Shown: positions 48,251 to 60,910, numbered from the stretch's first letter. The stretch: DNA of 64,000 bases from Pseudocercospora fijiensis CIRAD86 (GCF_000340215.1 NW_006921533.1:8655282-8719281), one strand, 5' to 3'. Notes: generated by a model not told the origin, from the sequence alone. Made by a program: numbers and translations.

Positions 48251-49792
48251 TAAAGTCTTTATATTCTTAATTCTCTCGTTAGACTAGTACTAAGTTATTA
48301 TTATAGAGAACATTTAGTAAATATATAGGCGCGTCGGATAAGTACGCTAGACCTCTAGCTAGTATTCGCCGCAAACCTAAATCGACTAAGGCTAATAGTA
48401 AGTAGCCGGTCTTATTAGAACTCGTCGAGGATAGCGACGATACTAAAGGTTTAGCCGATATAGTAGAGTAAGACGACGATAAGATAGATATCGACGCGAC
48501 TAAGGTCGGTAACTAGTATAGCTATAAACTCTAGCTTACGCCGTATAAGGTTCTTAGGACTATCGCTAGCTTTACTAAGGGCTAGATTAAGGTAGAGAGT
48601 ATAATCGAAGAGGACGATAAGGTCGTAGATCGCGCTCTCTTAGGCGTACGCTATCCCGATACTATTAAGGGCAACCTAAAGCGTATAGTATTCGTCTATA
48701 TCCGCGCTATATAAAAGATAAAGGTTATTCTTAGCTCCCTCGATCCTATAATCGATCGGCTAGATCCGGCGTATATTCCTACGTTCTTCGTAGGTACTTC
48801 TACTACGCTCTACAGACCTACTCTACCGCTAGTCTACCTAGTTCTAGGCCTAGATATATACGGAGAGGACCTCTATCGAGGATTGCTACTCCTCTACCTA
48901 TATAATAAGATAAAGAATAAGAATAGTACCTAGGTTAACCTATCCCTCGAGCCGGTACGTGCCTCTCGCGTCGCTAACATCTCTGCTCCGGTCTATATTA
49001 ACCCGAAGGCTAGCTAAGTAAATACTAAGGAGTAGGACGAGCGTATAGGCAATATTATAGAGTAATTGCTAGACCTCGCGAAGAAGGGTCTCTACGATAG
49101 ATCTGCTACTACGGAGATATAGCGTATATAAGCTAATACCGACCCGGATGCTACGCTTAAGACCTTCGACATTTTGTCTAAGCGCGGTAATATAAATCTA
49201 GGGACTAGCCTACGCCTAGATAACTTTGCTAATAACGAGGCGCGCATTACCTATATTAATAATATTATTAATACTACTAGTAGCGTACGTCTATATCTAT
49301 AGCTATTTAGCGATCCTACTAAGATCGAGCGCCTAGGGTTCGATACCGTAATACCTAAGGTTAACGTAAGCGATATATAAGCCTTGTAATAGCGGTACGC
49401 CGAAGACACTAATAACAAGCGTACTAGCGCCTATAATACCGATAGTACCCTAGTTATCGATAGTAAGATATTTGCGCTTATTAACTCCGCTATAAACTAG
49501 AAGAGCGCTAAGGCACCTACGTTCGAGGACGCCTACGCTACGCTCGGTATTATACCCGAAACGTTAAGCGTACTAGACGGCTTTACTAAGTTAGGATTTA
49601 AGGCTATATACTACGGGCTAAGCTTGTAGCCTTAGTAGGTATCTAGTATAGCGTACCTTAAGCGTATAATGCTCTCTCCCGCTCGGTTCGCTATTATAGG
49701 CGACGACGTTAGCCTCGGTAAGACTATTTAGGTCCTCGTTACTATATACGAAATAGCGAAAGAGACTACCCGCTAGATTAATATCTACGATA

Positions 49793-49956
49793 GTAAGTTT
49801 TCTCTACGATTTATTATAAAACTTTAGGTACGTACCTATTCTTACGAGATTTAGGTACGTACCTAAAGTTTTATTATTTCCGATCGTTGTAATTTTTAAG
49901 TATATACCTAAAGTTCCTTCCTACTAACGAAACTTTTACTAACTTCTCTTATATAG
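49793..49956 (+). other. Intron 2 of right SNF2 relic with three family 1 palindromes
   Basis: Donor GTAAGT at 49793. ACTAAC sits before ATATAG at 49951-49956. The codon A|AT joins in frame. Inside are TTTAGGTACGTACCTATT (49823-49840), TTTAGGTACGTACCTAAA (49850-49867) and TTTAAGTATATACCTAAA (49895-49912). Confidence 0.75.
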
Positions 49957-51382
49957 ATAAGGTCCGTACCCGTATAGGCTTCGTAATAAATATAGCTACT
50001 ACGAAGTACCTAGTAGCCTATCGCGACTAGTTTCCCCCTAACTAAGCGCCTAAGAAGTCAGATATTATCGAGAAGATATAAGCGAGCGACGAGGCATTTA
50101 ATCGTAAAGCATCTACGCGCGAGGTTATAGCGACTCTTAGTCTACACTCTAAGTACCGCCTACCGATTATCGTCTACCTACCGAATAGTTTTATAGCTTA
50201 GCTTACTAATACCGGTATATACTTCTACGATCTAGATAGTAACCGTTCTAAGTATATCTATATATATATATATACGTTCTATTTACTCGGTATTAAGAAG
50301 AATTAGCGAGATAATTAGTTTACTAAGTCTACGCCTATCCCTACAAACCTCGACGCTCTAAAGAGCTAGTTAGCCTCCTAGAACGGCGATAATAAACAAA
50401 TATCGCGAAATCTAGTACTTACTACCTACTAAGCACTACCTAGATAGATCCTCGAGGTCGGACAGACCGTTAGGGTCTCTAAGAAGCGCACTATAGCTTA
50501 TAACGAAGATAATAAGGACGCCGACGGCTAAGCGGGCGATATCTTAGACGACAAGGATAGAGGTACTACGCTCGCCGACCTCTAGTAGGCAGAGCTTATA
50601 ATATTAAACGTTCTACTTATCCTAGAGGACTCGTTCTTTCTTATCGCAGCTAACGAGGGTTATACGGTAGGCAACTCTAGGGCAAACTAGACCGACGTAC
50701 TATATAAGTTACGACTGTAGAATAGTATAGCTATCGTTACGGCTACGGTTATTCGTAACTACGTATATAATATAATATCGATTGTCCGCTTTAGTTAGCG
50801 CTAAGTTAAGAACCTCCTAGATTTAGGTTCTAGTATTAAGAAGAATAGCCTAGACGTCGACGAATATAGACGTCTATCTTATAAGTTCGAGATACTATAC
50901 GACCGTAACTAGAGTAAGATTCTAGATACCCCGTATAGGCTTACGGGCTACCTAAATCTCCTACTTAACTAGTACTACTTAGCTACGCTCTATCCTAAAG
51001 CGATCTATAAGGCGATAGGTAGTACGGCTAATATCGGCTTCGTAATACTACTGCTTCTAGGTCTAGTCTAAATCCGCTATATTAAGGGCTAAACACTTAT
51101 AGCGAATAGCGTCGACTATCGTATCGGTACCGATATCCTACCTATATACTTCTATAATATCGAGATTCGTATAGACGATACTAGCTATACAATCTATAAT
51201 ATAGCCTATAAGTAGTTTACTAATATGGTAGAGAGTAAGCGTCTCTATACTATAGACGAAGACGATAAGACCGGTTATACTACTAGCCTACGCCGTTAGC
51301 TTATACTAACCTCTAATAACCCTACTAGCTCGGTTATACTAAGACGCCGCTTAGATACGAGCGCTAAGCTTATTAACTTACT

Positions 51383-51482
51383 ATAAGTTTTCTAAAACTT
51401 TAGGTATATACCTTTTTTAGCTATAGTTTAGGTATATACCTAAAGTTTCTATATTTTAGATATTGCTAACCTTTTATTATAG
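51383..51482 (+). other. Intron 3 of right SNF2 relic with two family 1 palindromes
   Basis: The donor ATAAGT is consistent with GTAAGT mutated at TpG. GCTAAC and TTATAG (ending 51482) form branch site and acceptor. The codon CT|G joins in frame. Palindromes lie at 51399-51416 and 51427-51444. Confidence 0.72.
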
Positions 51483-52516
51483 GACTAATAGCTCTATCGA
51501 CCCTTTTACGTATATTTATATATCGCTTAAAGGCGACCTCTAGACGCTACCGCCCTCCGATCGATTTAGCTACCTTAACTTCCTCTACTGCCTATCGCCG
51601 AAGTATTATACCTTCCTAGAGATCTTCCGTAACGTCGTACTTATCTAGTTACTAAAACTCGTAGTCTAGGCCTACGAACCTATCTCTCTCTTAATTATCG
51701 AGGCTATATACGGCCTACTCTAGATCGAATATATTATAATCCGCGCTAGTATTAGCAATCGCAGCCGCGTCTTAGCCGAGCGCGCTTTCCTAAACGACTC
51801 TAACGTCCGCGTTATAATTATATTGTCGCGTATAGGCGCCGAGTCCGCTAACTACTAGAAGGTAGCTTACTATATAGTTATACTCGACGCCGTTTCGTTC
51901 TATATTAAGACTTAAGCTAGCGGTCGACTTTACCGTATAGGCTAAGAATACCTAGTAACGGTCTATATCTTAAATATCGACGAAACTATCGATTAGGCGG
52001 CGGCCTTATAGTACAAATACGAAGTACGGTTCCTTAAGCAGATTCGCTCTACCTATACCCTTAGTCTAGAAGATATAGAGGTTATTATACGAGACTATCT
52101 ATTCTAAAATAATAATGCTAAATAGCGCGACAACGACGCCGCGGAGGCGCTAACTAGTCTTATTCGAGAGTCTATCGAGACGCGTATCTATACGGTTATA
52201 GCCGACGCCCTACTACGTACTATATATAGCGTACGCTCCCCTCGTACTAACTTTTCTTAGTCCGATATTAAGGATCCTATAGCGAAGAACTTATTACCTA
52301 ATAAGACGCTATACCGTTTAGTATATAGTAGGGCGGTTACTCGTAAGGTTATCGGATAGGTCTAGGAGAAGAGTAACCTAGACAACGACCCTTAGCTCGT
52401 TAACGTAGACCTAGACCCCGCCCGAGTAGATAAGGTTAATATTAAGCTAGTCGCTAAGCATATCGAGGACCGCTAGTACCTCTAGCATAAAACTAGGCCC
52501 TTGTTTATCGACTAAG

Positions 52517-52712
52517 TGTGAGAAGGGTATGTTAGCAGGTAGATAGGGTGGTAGTAGGTACAAGTAGTATTCGATAAGGATCTAGAAGGAGAGGGAGGAA
52601 GGCAGGAGAGTTGGCCTAATGCTAAGCGCTAAGCCCTACCTAAGGCATCGAGACCCTAGCTTCACTCGGCCTAGTTATATGCCAATTACGTATAGCCTCT
52701 TTAGCCCTAACA
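52517..52712 (-). repeat. LTR (3' side) of element A copy 2
   Basis: Starts TGTGAGAAGGGTATGTTAGC and ends GCCCTAACA: proper TG...CA termini, unmutated. The TSD CTAAG is at 52512-52516. Confidence 0.94.
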
Positions 52713-53989
52713 CACGCTTCCCTTCTAAAGGCCGCGCCCTCGTAGCCTGTTAATTTCGACCTCTATTGCTGCTAACTTAGTAAGTCTAATAGACTACTTA
52801 GCTCGCGCTAAATTGAACACTTAACTACCTAATTATATAACTATGTTAAACCTCACTTTCTAATATAACGTCCAACTCTAACTGCGCTATCCTTATATAT
52901 AATAAAGTAAAGGGATATAAAGCTACAAGAATTGAGGACTATCGACTAATTATAATACGAGCGCGTCTTCCCTGCTATAATAGGTAGGCGTACGAGGTAT
53001 TGCAGCACTGCCTCCGTTCTAAGTAATGTCGTACGAGTTCTTTGCGTCTACTCTAACAGACCTAGAAATGTCCGCTCCGAGGGTTTATCCGCTTCCGAGG
53101 GTTGTTCTTGTTATTACGAGGGCTATTATTTACTGTCGTAGTTTCACTAGCCTAAATTGGTTAGGTTTGGCAGCCTTTAAGTGTCAACTAATCATATCTT
53201 TTTAAAAAACTTAGTTCTTCTAGTTTCTATAGGTGAAGGCTATTATAAGTGCAGTAGTAGAGGTTCGCCTCGCTTAAAGGGTCGGAAAGATCGAGGAGTA
53301 ACCTATTATCCGCAAGATCGACCCCGGCTAGCTTAGCTCTATAGTTTTGCCCTTAGTTAGTCTATTAGTCGCTTAATCTTTTTAGGCGGCTTAAAGTTTT
53401 AACTTAGCCTTAAAGTTTTAATCAAACCTTTGACTAAAGGTGCCTTAGGCTCGTAGTATAGGTAAGGTTGCCTTCGCAAGTGCAGCGATAATAGCAAGTA
53501 ATGTTAATAATAGCGGTACTAGCCGTCTTAGCGCCAACTTTATCTTGCTTCTAATTTCCTTCTTCAACTAACAATAACTCGGTAATACCGTTACTAATAT
53601 AGCGGTGTCCTTCCTTTCTCAAACAGTAATATACCCCGCAATACTGTTACTAATATAGCCGCGCCGGCCGCGCCGTCCTTCGCTAGCTCGTAGCGCGACG
53701 CTATTATCTTTATTACCGTTATTCGCACGCGCGCGCGCGTATCGCCCTTATCGATCGCTTAGGCCTTAGGGCTTCGATAGAATAAAGGAATAAGAGGGGG
53801 CGCTAAGAGAAGGGTCTTATAGGGTACGCTAGTAAGGTGCGCTAGTGAAGAGGTAGATTCTATAGTAGTATAGTCTCATTGTCCTTTATTGCTAACAATT
53901 GCTTGCTCCTAATTGGTTAGCTAATAGTACCCCGGGGGTAGCATTAGTCCTAGGCCTTAGTAGTAACATTATAAGCTTTTAGCCTTCTT

Positions 53990-56900
53990 CTTGTTCTTTA
54001 CGCTAGTCTAATACTTATCCAATAACTCGGTTATGTCCTTAAAGGAGTCTTTAGCTTCCTATAAGTCCTATTCTAGTGAATAGCCTTGCTATCTTAATAG
54101 GTACTCCTTCTTGCCTTGTCTAGTCCGATGGTTTAGGATACGTTCTACGGACCACAGCTCCTTACTATCCGCTAGTATGTCTTCGTATTCTGTAGGGGCT
54201 TCATCCCCTTCGCGTAGGTAGTACGGCTTAAGAAGGGATACATAGAAGGTGTTATAGATAGTGTAATAAGGTAGGAGCTACAACTAATAGGCCTATGCGG
54301 AGGAGCCCTTAACTTCTCGAATGCGGAATAGGCTAATATATCTTAGTGCGAGCTTGGGCCTTGTTTTGCCGTTAGGTAATAGGTGTTTGCGGATACGGAG
54401 GTTCTTAGTGCTTAGCATAACTATATCGCCTTGCTTGAAGGTTATTAGCGTATAGTGTTTGTTATAGTAGGCCTTCTAATATGCCTAGGCCTTTGCTAGT
54501 TTGTTAGCCAACTTAGCGTAAATCTCTCGCATCTTTTAAACCCTCTTAATAGCCGCTAGTGTTTCGGGTACTTAACGCGCTTCCCTTTCCTTACGCTCGG
54601 CCTCGAGCGAGGTAAATAGGTCTTATAGTAGCGTAGGGTTGCTTCCTATTATAGCGAAATAAGGTAACACCTTAGTAGATAAGTGGATACTATTGTTGTA
54701 CACGAATTCGGCTAGTTGTAGGAGATTAACCTAGTTATTAGGGTTCTTATTAATATAGCTACGCAGGTACTGCTATAGCGTAGCATTCTACCTCTCTGTT
54801 TGACCGTTAGTCTATAGATAGAAGGCTATTAATAGCCGATGCTTTAGTCTCAGCTATAGGCATATCTCGCTCTAATAATAGGATGTAAATGTCGTACCCC
54901 GGTTAGAGACTATCCCCTTAGGGGTCCCCTAATAGGTATAGAAGATGTTGCTCTATAGAGCCTCTACTATGTTAATAGCAGTCCAATCCTTCCGTGCCGG
55001 GATATATCGAGCGCCTTTAGTAAACCGATCTACTATAACAAGGATAGTATCGAAGATGTCCTTGCTGCCCCTACGTTTAGCAGGTAGAAGGCCTATAATA
55101 AAGTCTATTATAAGCTCTGCAAATGGCTTATAAGGGATTAGTAATGAGGACAACTCGCTAAAAGGCTAATGTTTTAGTGCCTTAACACGTTGATATATAG
55201 CACACGTATTAACGTATTCCTTTATATCCCGCTTACTATTTAGCTAGTAGTATGTGCGCGATAGTAGCTCGTGCGACCTCTCTATACTATAGTAACCGGC
55301 AAGCTCACTATTATAGTGTCGCTTAAGAAGCTCTTATCGGATCGAATGTTTAGCGGGGACATAGTATCTGCCCTTGAACTTTAAATAACCTTTGTTATCG
55401 ATCGACTAGTTGTTACTCTTGCTAGATCGAGTCTTTCGCCTACTTACAAGCTTGTCTATACGTTCAGCAGCAAAGGCGTCCCTCTACTAAGCCCGTAACA
55501 GCTTATCTATAAACGATTAACTATCCCTATTTGCAAGGTTATTTAATAGCACCCTCGCTATTAAACGAGGTACGCATTATATATATCTAATAGCACTAGT
55601 AGCCGGATTAACTATATTAGTGCTTTAATCGCTGTTACTGTATACGGCGATATCGACTAGGGAGTTATTATAACTTCTCCTATCTGTATCCTTGGCTCTT
55701 GCCTTAATACGTACTATTAATATAGTAAGAGTATCAATATACTTCAAGCCGTCGCGGAGTCCGGTAAGCCGCTTATCCTACGCTTGCTTATTAACAACAC
55801 GGGCTATAGCAATCTTATGCTACAGGGTTGGAAACAAAGAATTAATGTATTAGGTTTCGCTGTCGTAATTAGGTCGCCTCGATAGGCTATCAGTAGGGTT
55901 ACTTACGCCTAACCGGTATAATACATTAAAATCAAACCCGGCGAGGTAGACGGCCTATCTAGCCTATCGACCTATAACCCTAGTAACCTTAGTAATGCTA
56001 CGGAGGTTGTTATAGTCTGTGTAGACCTAAATGGTATGCTAAGCACTATCGAGATAGTAGCGCTAGTGCTTAAAGGCCTCGACAATAGCTAGGAGCTCTT
56101 GCTTATATGTCTCGTAGCGACGCTCTATATCAATTATCTTCCTCGAGAAGAAGGCAATCGGGTGCTAGTAATGGTTATTATCTAATTGCTAGGACATAAT
56201 AGCCGATATAGCGAACTGTAAAGCGTTAGTCTTAATTCGGATCTGCTTGTTTAGCACGAAATAGTATAACAAGGGGACTTTAGTAAAGCGTCGCTTTAGA
56301 CCGTTAAAAGCGGCTTGTGCTCTGTTAGTCTATTTAAATTCTCTAGTCGGGTTAGCCTTGGTTTTAGTAAGCTTAGTCAGTAGTATTACGTGCCGCGAGT
56401 AACCTTCGATAAATCGACGGTAGAAGTTAGCAAAACCTAGGAATAATTGAAGCTCTTTAATACTAGTGGGTATTAGCTATTTAGTAATAGTCTTAATTCG
56501 ATTAGGATTAGCCTTAATACTATTAGTTGATACGATAAAACCAAGGAAGGCCACCTCCTTAGCAGCAAAGGTACATTTAGAAGGCTTGCAATATAGTCTA
56601 TAGGCTCGTAGGCGGTCAAGGACCTTGCGGACTGCAGCCTAGTGCTCTGTAATATTAGGTAAGTGTATATAAACCAGGATGTTATCTAGGTAAACCATAT
56701 AGAGGTGATCCAATAGGCCTAATAGGGCCCGATTAATATAGGACTAGAATGTAGTAGGGGCATTAGCTAGCCTAAATAGCATAACCAAGTACTCGAAATA
56801 GCTATAGCGAGTACGAAAGGCTGTCTTCTATTCATCGCCCTTACGAATACGAATGCGGTAATAGGCGTCCTTAATATCCAATATAGTGTAGTAGTAGGCA

Positions 56901-57860
56901 CTAGAAAGGCGATCGAGGGTCTTATTAATAAGAGGAAGTAGACAGCGATCTTTAATAGTAACAGTATTAAGCCTACGATAATCGACATAGAGGCGCAAGC
57001 TACTATCCTTCTTTAGTACGAATAGGATAGGGGCGCTAGCAGGGCTGTTACTGTACCGAATGCGACTATTAGCTAGGTTTTCCTCTAGGTACTTACGCAA
57101 TATAGCAAGCTCTCGTTTACTAAGGTTGTAGAGGGGGCTAAAAGGAACCTCCTTACCCTCTATAATATCAATCTTATAATCTGTCTCCTTGAATATAGGC
57201 AATATCGATGCTAGGTGATGTTTAAATACATCAATATAGGTCTCTCGAATAGGCACTAGTATACGTTCGAGCTAATTAGGGTCTATACTATTAGGGGGCA
57301 TAGGTTTATCGTTATTACTACCGAGCAGGTCGGTAGTCGGATCAGCTAAGGCGGAGGCTAGTGTCAGGTTGCTAATAAACAGGACCCTAATATCATTAGG
57401 ACACTCGCTAATATCGATGTGTTTAATGTCCTCTTTCCTAGCGATTCTAAATCGCTATTATTGACTGCCTAAGTCTATAACTATAGCATAGTACTTGAGA
57501 ATAGGGTTACTAATAACAATGTCGGATAGGAGGCTGTCTATGTCCACCGTATAGGCAGTGAAGTTTAGTATACGTTCATTTCCGAGGTCGTCCTTTAGAG
57601 CTATATAGATATAGTAGGCTCCGTAGGTCAAGTACCGAGCGTTATTAAACTAAGCAAGGGTTAGCAGGTTAGTCCTAGGCAGTTGTCGAAGGTCTAATTG
57701 CTTAGCTAGGCGATAGCTGATAAGGGCACTAACTGAATTTCCTAGGTCTAGCGTAACCTTAGTTCTATAATTGTTGCTATACGAGTCCGATACGAGACAG
57801 GTGCGTATAATAGCTAGCACAATGTCGATAGTCTTACGCCGCACAAGGCTAACAGTTAGT
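53990..57860 (-). pseudogene. pol: pol relic of element A copy 2 (protease, RT, RNase H, integrase, chromodomain)
   Basis: On the minus strand the protease region reads VTLDLGNSVSALISYRLAKQ (about 57700-57760; DLG where D-S/T-G is usual). [22 protein letters not shown] and [19 protein letters not shown] (within 56828-57256), then the catalytic box VYLDN (about 56683-56698). RNase H about 56050-56290. Integrase about 54560-55480, with ELIIDFIIGLLPAKRRGSKD near 55050-55120 in its core. The chromodomain at about 54017-54160 includes VERILNHRTRQGKKEYLLR. Stops are fewer than in copy 1. The interval 52713-53990 is a non-coding 3' region, with a weak LTR-proximal purine stretch. Confidence 0.9.
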
Positions 57861-59501
57861 GCGGCGCTTACTCTTTTTTCGAATAGTTAGAAGGGCTAAT
57901 AGGGGTAGCATTAGCGGCTAAGAGATGCTTTCGGTGTTTAGCGGTAGTACGGTCGACTCGGGCCTAGTCTCGAGGCCTATTACATTAGCCTAGTAAATGA
58001 GTAGTACTATCACAATTAAAGCACTTGTATCTAGTTAGGGCACTGCTAGGTCCGCTCGAATTAGTGCTAGAATTAGATGAACGATTAGGGATATATAGAA
58101 ATAAGCCCCTTCCTTATCCTCTTCCTCGCTAGGGGTTTCTACCGCGGTATCGGCCCCTGCCTCTTCTACGTTAGTCGTTACTGTTTCTATTATTAGCAGT
58201 ATTAGTTTAGGGAGTACCTCCTTAGTTTCTACCGCGGCTACGGTTAGTAGATAGTCGTATCTTAGATTCCAACCGTTGCTATAGCTATACTATACGCTCT
58301 ATAGTCTCTACTTCAACTATGAATTGAATGCGTATAAGATTAGCCTGTTCGAACACACGGCGGCGGTCCAATTCAAGGACTAGTTCCTATCTTAGTTTAG
58401 GTCGTATCTCAGATATCTAGATAGAGTCGGTCTTAGGTAGCAAATCGTCCTTAAGGGTCTTTAGATAGGCCTCGAAGGATCGAGAGGTTTAGTCGGCCTT
58501 TTACTTAGCACGTAGGTATTAGTCTTAGGCGTACTACTAGCGCAATATAGGGTTGCTAAGGGTGTTTAGCATAATAGTCTTGTAATCCTGCTATTAAATA
58601 GCGGTCTAGTCGTAAAGGGAATCAAAATAGTTATCCTATATACGCTTAGGGTCGCCGTTGATATACTGCATAGCATAGACAACTAAGGAATAGTTATCTA
58701 GCAGCGCTCTCGGTATATTGCGCTAGTTGAGCTTACAGTTACGAATATAGTTATTGTATTGCTTTCGACTAGAGCTATTAAACACGGTGCAGTCCTTAAG
58801 TTTAGTATCCTTCTTCTAAACTAGGACTGATAGTAAGGACGGCCCTGCTATCGGCTTAGTGTTAGTTGTTAGGGCCTCCTAAAGGCGGCGAATCTCGAGG
58901 AGATTATCCTTTAGCTGTTGTTCTTAACGTAGGGCAGTAAGCCTGTTTTAGGTAGCTTCTTAGAGTCTCCCTACTAGTTAGGGCCTAAAGGCTAGCTAGC
59001 TATATCGACGGTTAACAATATTGTTAAGAATGTCGTCGACAGGCAATTCTAGGTCGTTACCTAGAACCGCAGGTTCTTCTTTAGTAGGTCCTATAGTAGG
59101 CTCTTCGGTAGGAGGCACTTTAGCAGGTGCTCTAGTAGGCACTTTAGTAGGCACTATACTACTAGCATTATCGTTGCTAGCGCTGCTAGCGGCAGCACGG
59201 TTGTTGTTTCGTAATAAGCCGGCTATTGTAATAGGGGGTAACACTAATAATGTATTATTAGCCCCTAAGATACGGATATAGCGGAAGTAGTAGGTATCGG
59301 TCTAGTGCGATTAACTTAGTATAATAGGCCGTATAGAAGGCCTTGCTTAATGATTAGTACGGTTGTTTCGATAGAATAGTACGTATAGGTCCCGTTCTTC
59401 GGGCGCAATATAGTTAGATTAGTCTTATTCGTAGCTATACCGCTAAAAGCTTGAAATTAGGACTATCTAGCTGCTGCCCTTAAAGGGTGGATCGAATACT
59501 G
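57860..59501 (-). pseudogene. gag: gag relic of element A copy 2
   Basis: On the minus strand, a capsid-like region (about 58300-58900) is followed by the zinc knuckle YKCFNCDSTTHLLG*CNRP at about 57990-58035, in which C-x2-C-x4-H-x4-C is complete apart from a TAG next to the last Cys. A Thr/Pro repeat tract (VPTRAPAKVPPTEEPTIGPT, within 58996-59244) lies near the N-terminus. The leader between about 59280 and 59501 is non-coding. Confidence 0.8.
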
Positions 59502-59697
59502 TATAAGAAGGGTATGTTAGCAGGTAGATAGGGTGGTGGTGGGTACAAGTAGTATTCGATAAGGATCTAGAAGGAGAGGGAGGAAGGCAGGAGAGTTGGC
59601 CTAACGCTAAGCGCCAAGCCCTACCTAAGGCATCGAGACCCTAGCTTCACTCGGCCTAGTTACATACCAATCACGTATAGCCTCTTTGGCCCTAACA
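59502..59697 (-). repeat. LTR (5' side) of element A copy 2
   Basis: 196-bp direct repeat of 52517-52712. Its edge TATAAGAAGG has two G-to-A changes relative to TGTGAGAAGG. It ends CCTAACA at 59697, followed by CTAAG. Confidence 0.94.
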
Positions 59698-60890
59698 CTA
59701 AGATAAGGTTAATAACCTCGTATAGTATTACGCCGACTAGCTTATACGTATAGATACCGTAAAGCTAGCGCACTTAAGTAGAACTAGTATATTCTACTAT
59801 TAAAACTTTAGGTATATACCTATTATTACACTCTTTAGGTATATACCTAAAGTTTCTTCTAAATGTTTCTAAGTTAATACTAACTATAATTGTAGACGTC
59901 GTATCCTAGTTCTACTACCAGGTCGACTCGCTATCCGACTATATCCTTAACAGCCTTGCCTATATTATAGAGAAGGAGAGTATAGTAGTCCTTCTATAGC
60001 TCCGATAAGAGAGACCTCCGTTCTCTCTAATATATACTATCCCTTCTATAGAGGATAACGAAGAGTAGCCGCCCTAGAAGCCTAACCTATTATCCCTCGG
60101 CGAAGAGGTTAAGTATAGCATTATTAATAGCAAGTAGGACGAGTTAGTTACTATAGTAAACTAGAAACTAAACGCTATAAAGGCGACCGACCTAGCCCGC
60201 GCTAAGGTTCGTAAGTCTCTACGCGAGCTTTAGAGCCTTATTAGGGAGTAGGAGGACTACGAGGATTAACTAATAGTATTTAAGGAGCGCTAGGCGGAGA
60301 AGGTAGCCGTAGTATAGAAGAAAGCTCCTATATTACTATCGCCGCTAGATAGTCCTCTACTATCTCTATCGCCTCCTCTATCTCCTCTACCTTTAGGTAC
60401 GGCAAACGGCGATCTGCTATACCCCTTACCTCCGGTCCTACTACTAGCTATAGTTAACGATAATCTACTACGTAATCCTTCGCCGTCTCTAGATCCTAGC
60501 GACCTATCTAAGCGCTTAGATATACCTCCTCGTCCTTTACCCGAATAATGAATCTTTAGATCCGAATAGAGTATAGATCGCTAGCGCTATCTCGAATATT
60601 AAGGGTCTACGTAATAAGTTTATTATCCTAAACCTGCCTAGTTCGCCTCTCGTACCTAATAGCTCTCGGGCGGCTAGCGAGGTAGCGTTCGTAAGGGCAT
60701 TTAATTAGTTAAGTATAGAGAAGTAAGTAGAGGCGTATAATTATTTACGGGGTCTATCGGGCGGTAGTTACTAGAAGTAGGCTAAGAGCCTATTTAAGAA
60801 GTAGTAGAGTATTCGGTAATATAGTTAAAGTTAGGTCGTAGTAGTAGATATCTCTCCTCTCCTATATTATATATATATATTATAGTAGCT
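59698..60890 (+). pseudogene. Right SNF2-family ATPase relic, C-terminal exons
   Basis: Continues the frame of 51483-52511 after element A copy 2. The short rest of exon 4 ends at 59786; exon 5 starts at 59896 (codon A|AC). It reads SDYILNSLAYIIEKE, then a Lys/Glu/Gln-rich probable coiled coil (about 60180-60320, ARAKVRKSLRELQSLIREQ) and a Pro/Leu/Ser-rich tract (LLSPLDSPLLSLSPPLSP, about 60330-60395). Near 60540 TAA TGA occurs in this frame while the next frame stays open to about 60890 (SNIKGLRNKFIILNLPSSPL), so a 1-base frameshift is likely. TGA is rare elsewhere in the frame. Confidence 0.65.
59787..59895 (+). other. Intron 4 of right SNF2 relic with two family 1 palindromes
   Basis: Donor GTATAT at 59787; TACTAAC then TTGTAG ending at 59895. 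The codon A|AC keeps frame. Palindromes lie at 59807-59824 (ending CCTATT) and 59834-59851. Confidence 0.72.
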
Positions 60891-60910
60891 TAGGATAGAA
60901 ATATATCCGT

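Larger units (their letters stand above)
35549..48306 (+). other. Inferred intron 1 of right SNF2 relic, expanded by two retroelements
   Basis: Donor GTAAGT at 35549. The acceptor region has TACTAAG, then TTATAG ending at 48306. Removing the LINE, element C and one copy of each target duplication leaves about 330 bp. That remainder contains family 1 palindromes at 35633-35650, 35661-35678, 35699-35716, 35737-35754, 40680-40697 and 40718-40735. Both retroelements inserted inside palindrome units. Whether this was ever spliced is inferred from frame continuity. Confidence 0.5.
48307..52511 (+). pseudogene. Right SNF2-family ATPase relic, main part (exons 2-4)
   Basis: Exons 48307-49792, 49957-51382 and 51483-52511 join in frame. 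The N-terminal acidic region (ELVEDSDDTKG, 48430) precedes ARFAIIGDDVSLGKTIQVLV (about 49685-49745), the SNF2 motif I with one Gly changed to Ser. LSRIGAESANYQKVAYYIVI (about 51825-51885) and ASGRLYRIGQEYLVTVYIL (about 51915-51970) are the helicase C domain, with motif VI R-x-x-R-I-G-Q intact. Family members are ATP-driven DNA translocases acting in chromatin remodelling or repair. The long, charged C-terminus continues beyond the element A insertion. Interruptions are nearly all TAG. Confidence 0.85.
52517..59697 (-). mobile_element. Ty3/gypsy chromovirus, element A copy 2, complete with LTRs
   Basis: Minus-strand element with 196-bp LTRs (52517-52712 and 59502-59697) and an exact target duplication CTAAG (52512-52516 and 59698-59702). 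It is the better preserved of two copies: TpG and CpA are often retained, and several stretches of 60-140 codons stay open. It interrupts exon 4 of the right SNF2 relic; rejoining across it keeps the frame (codons GAC TAA GAT AAG). Confidence 0.95.
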
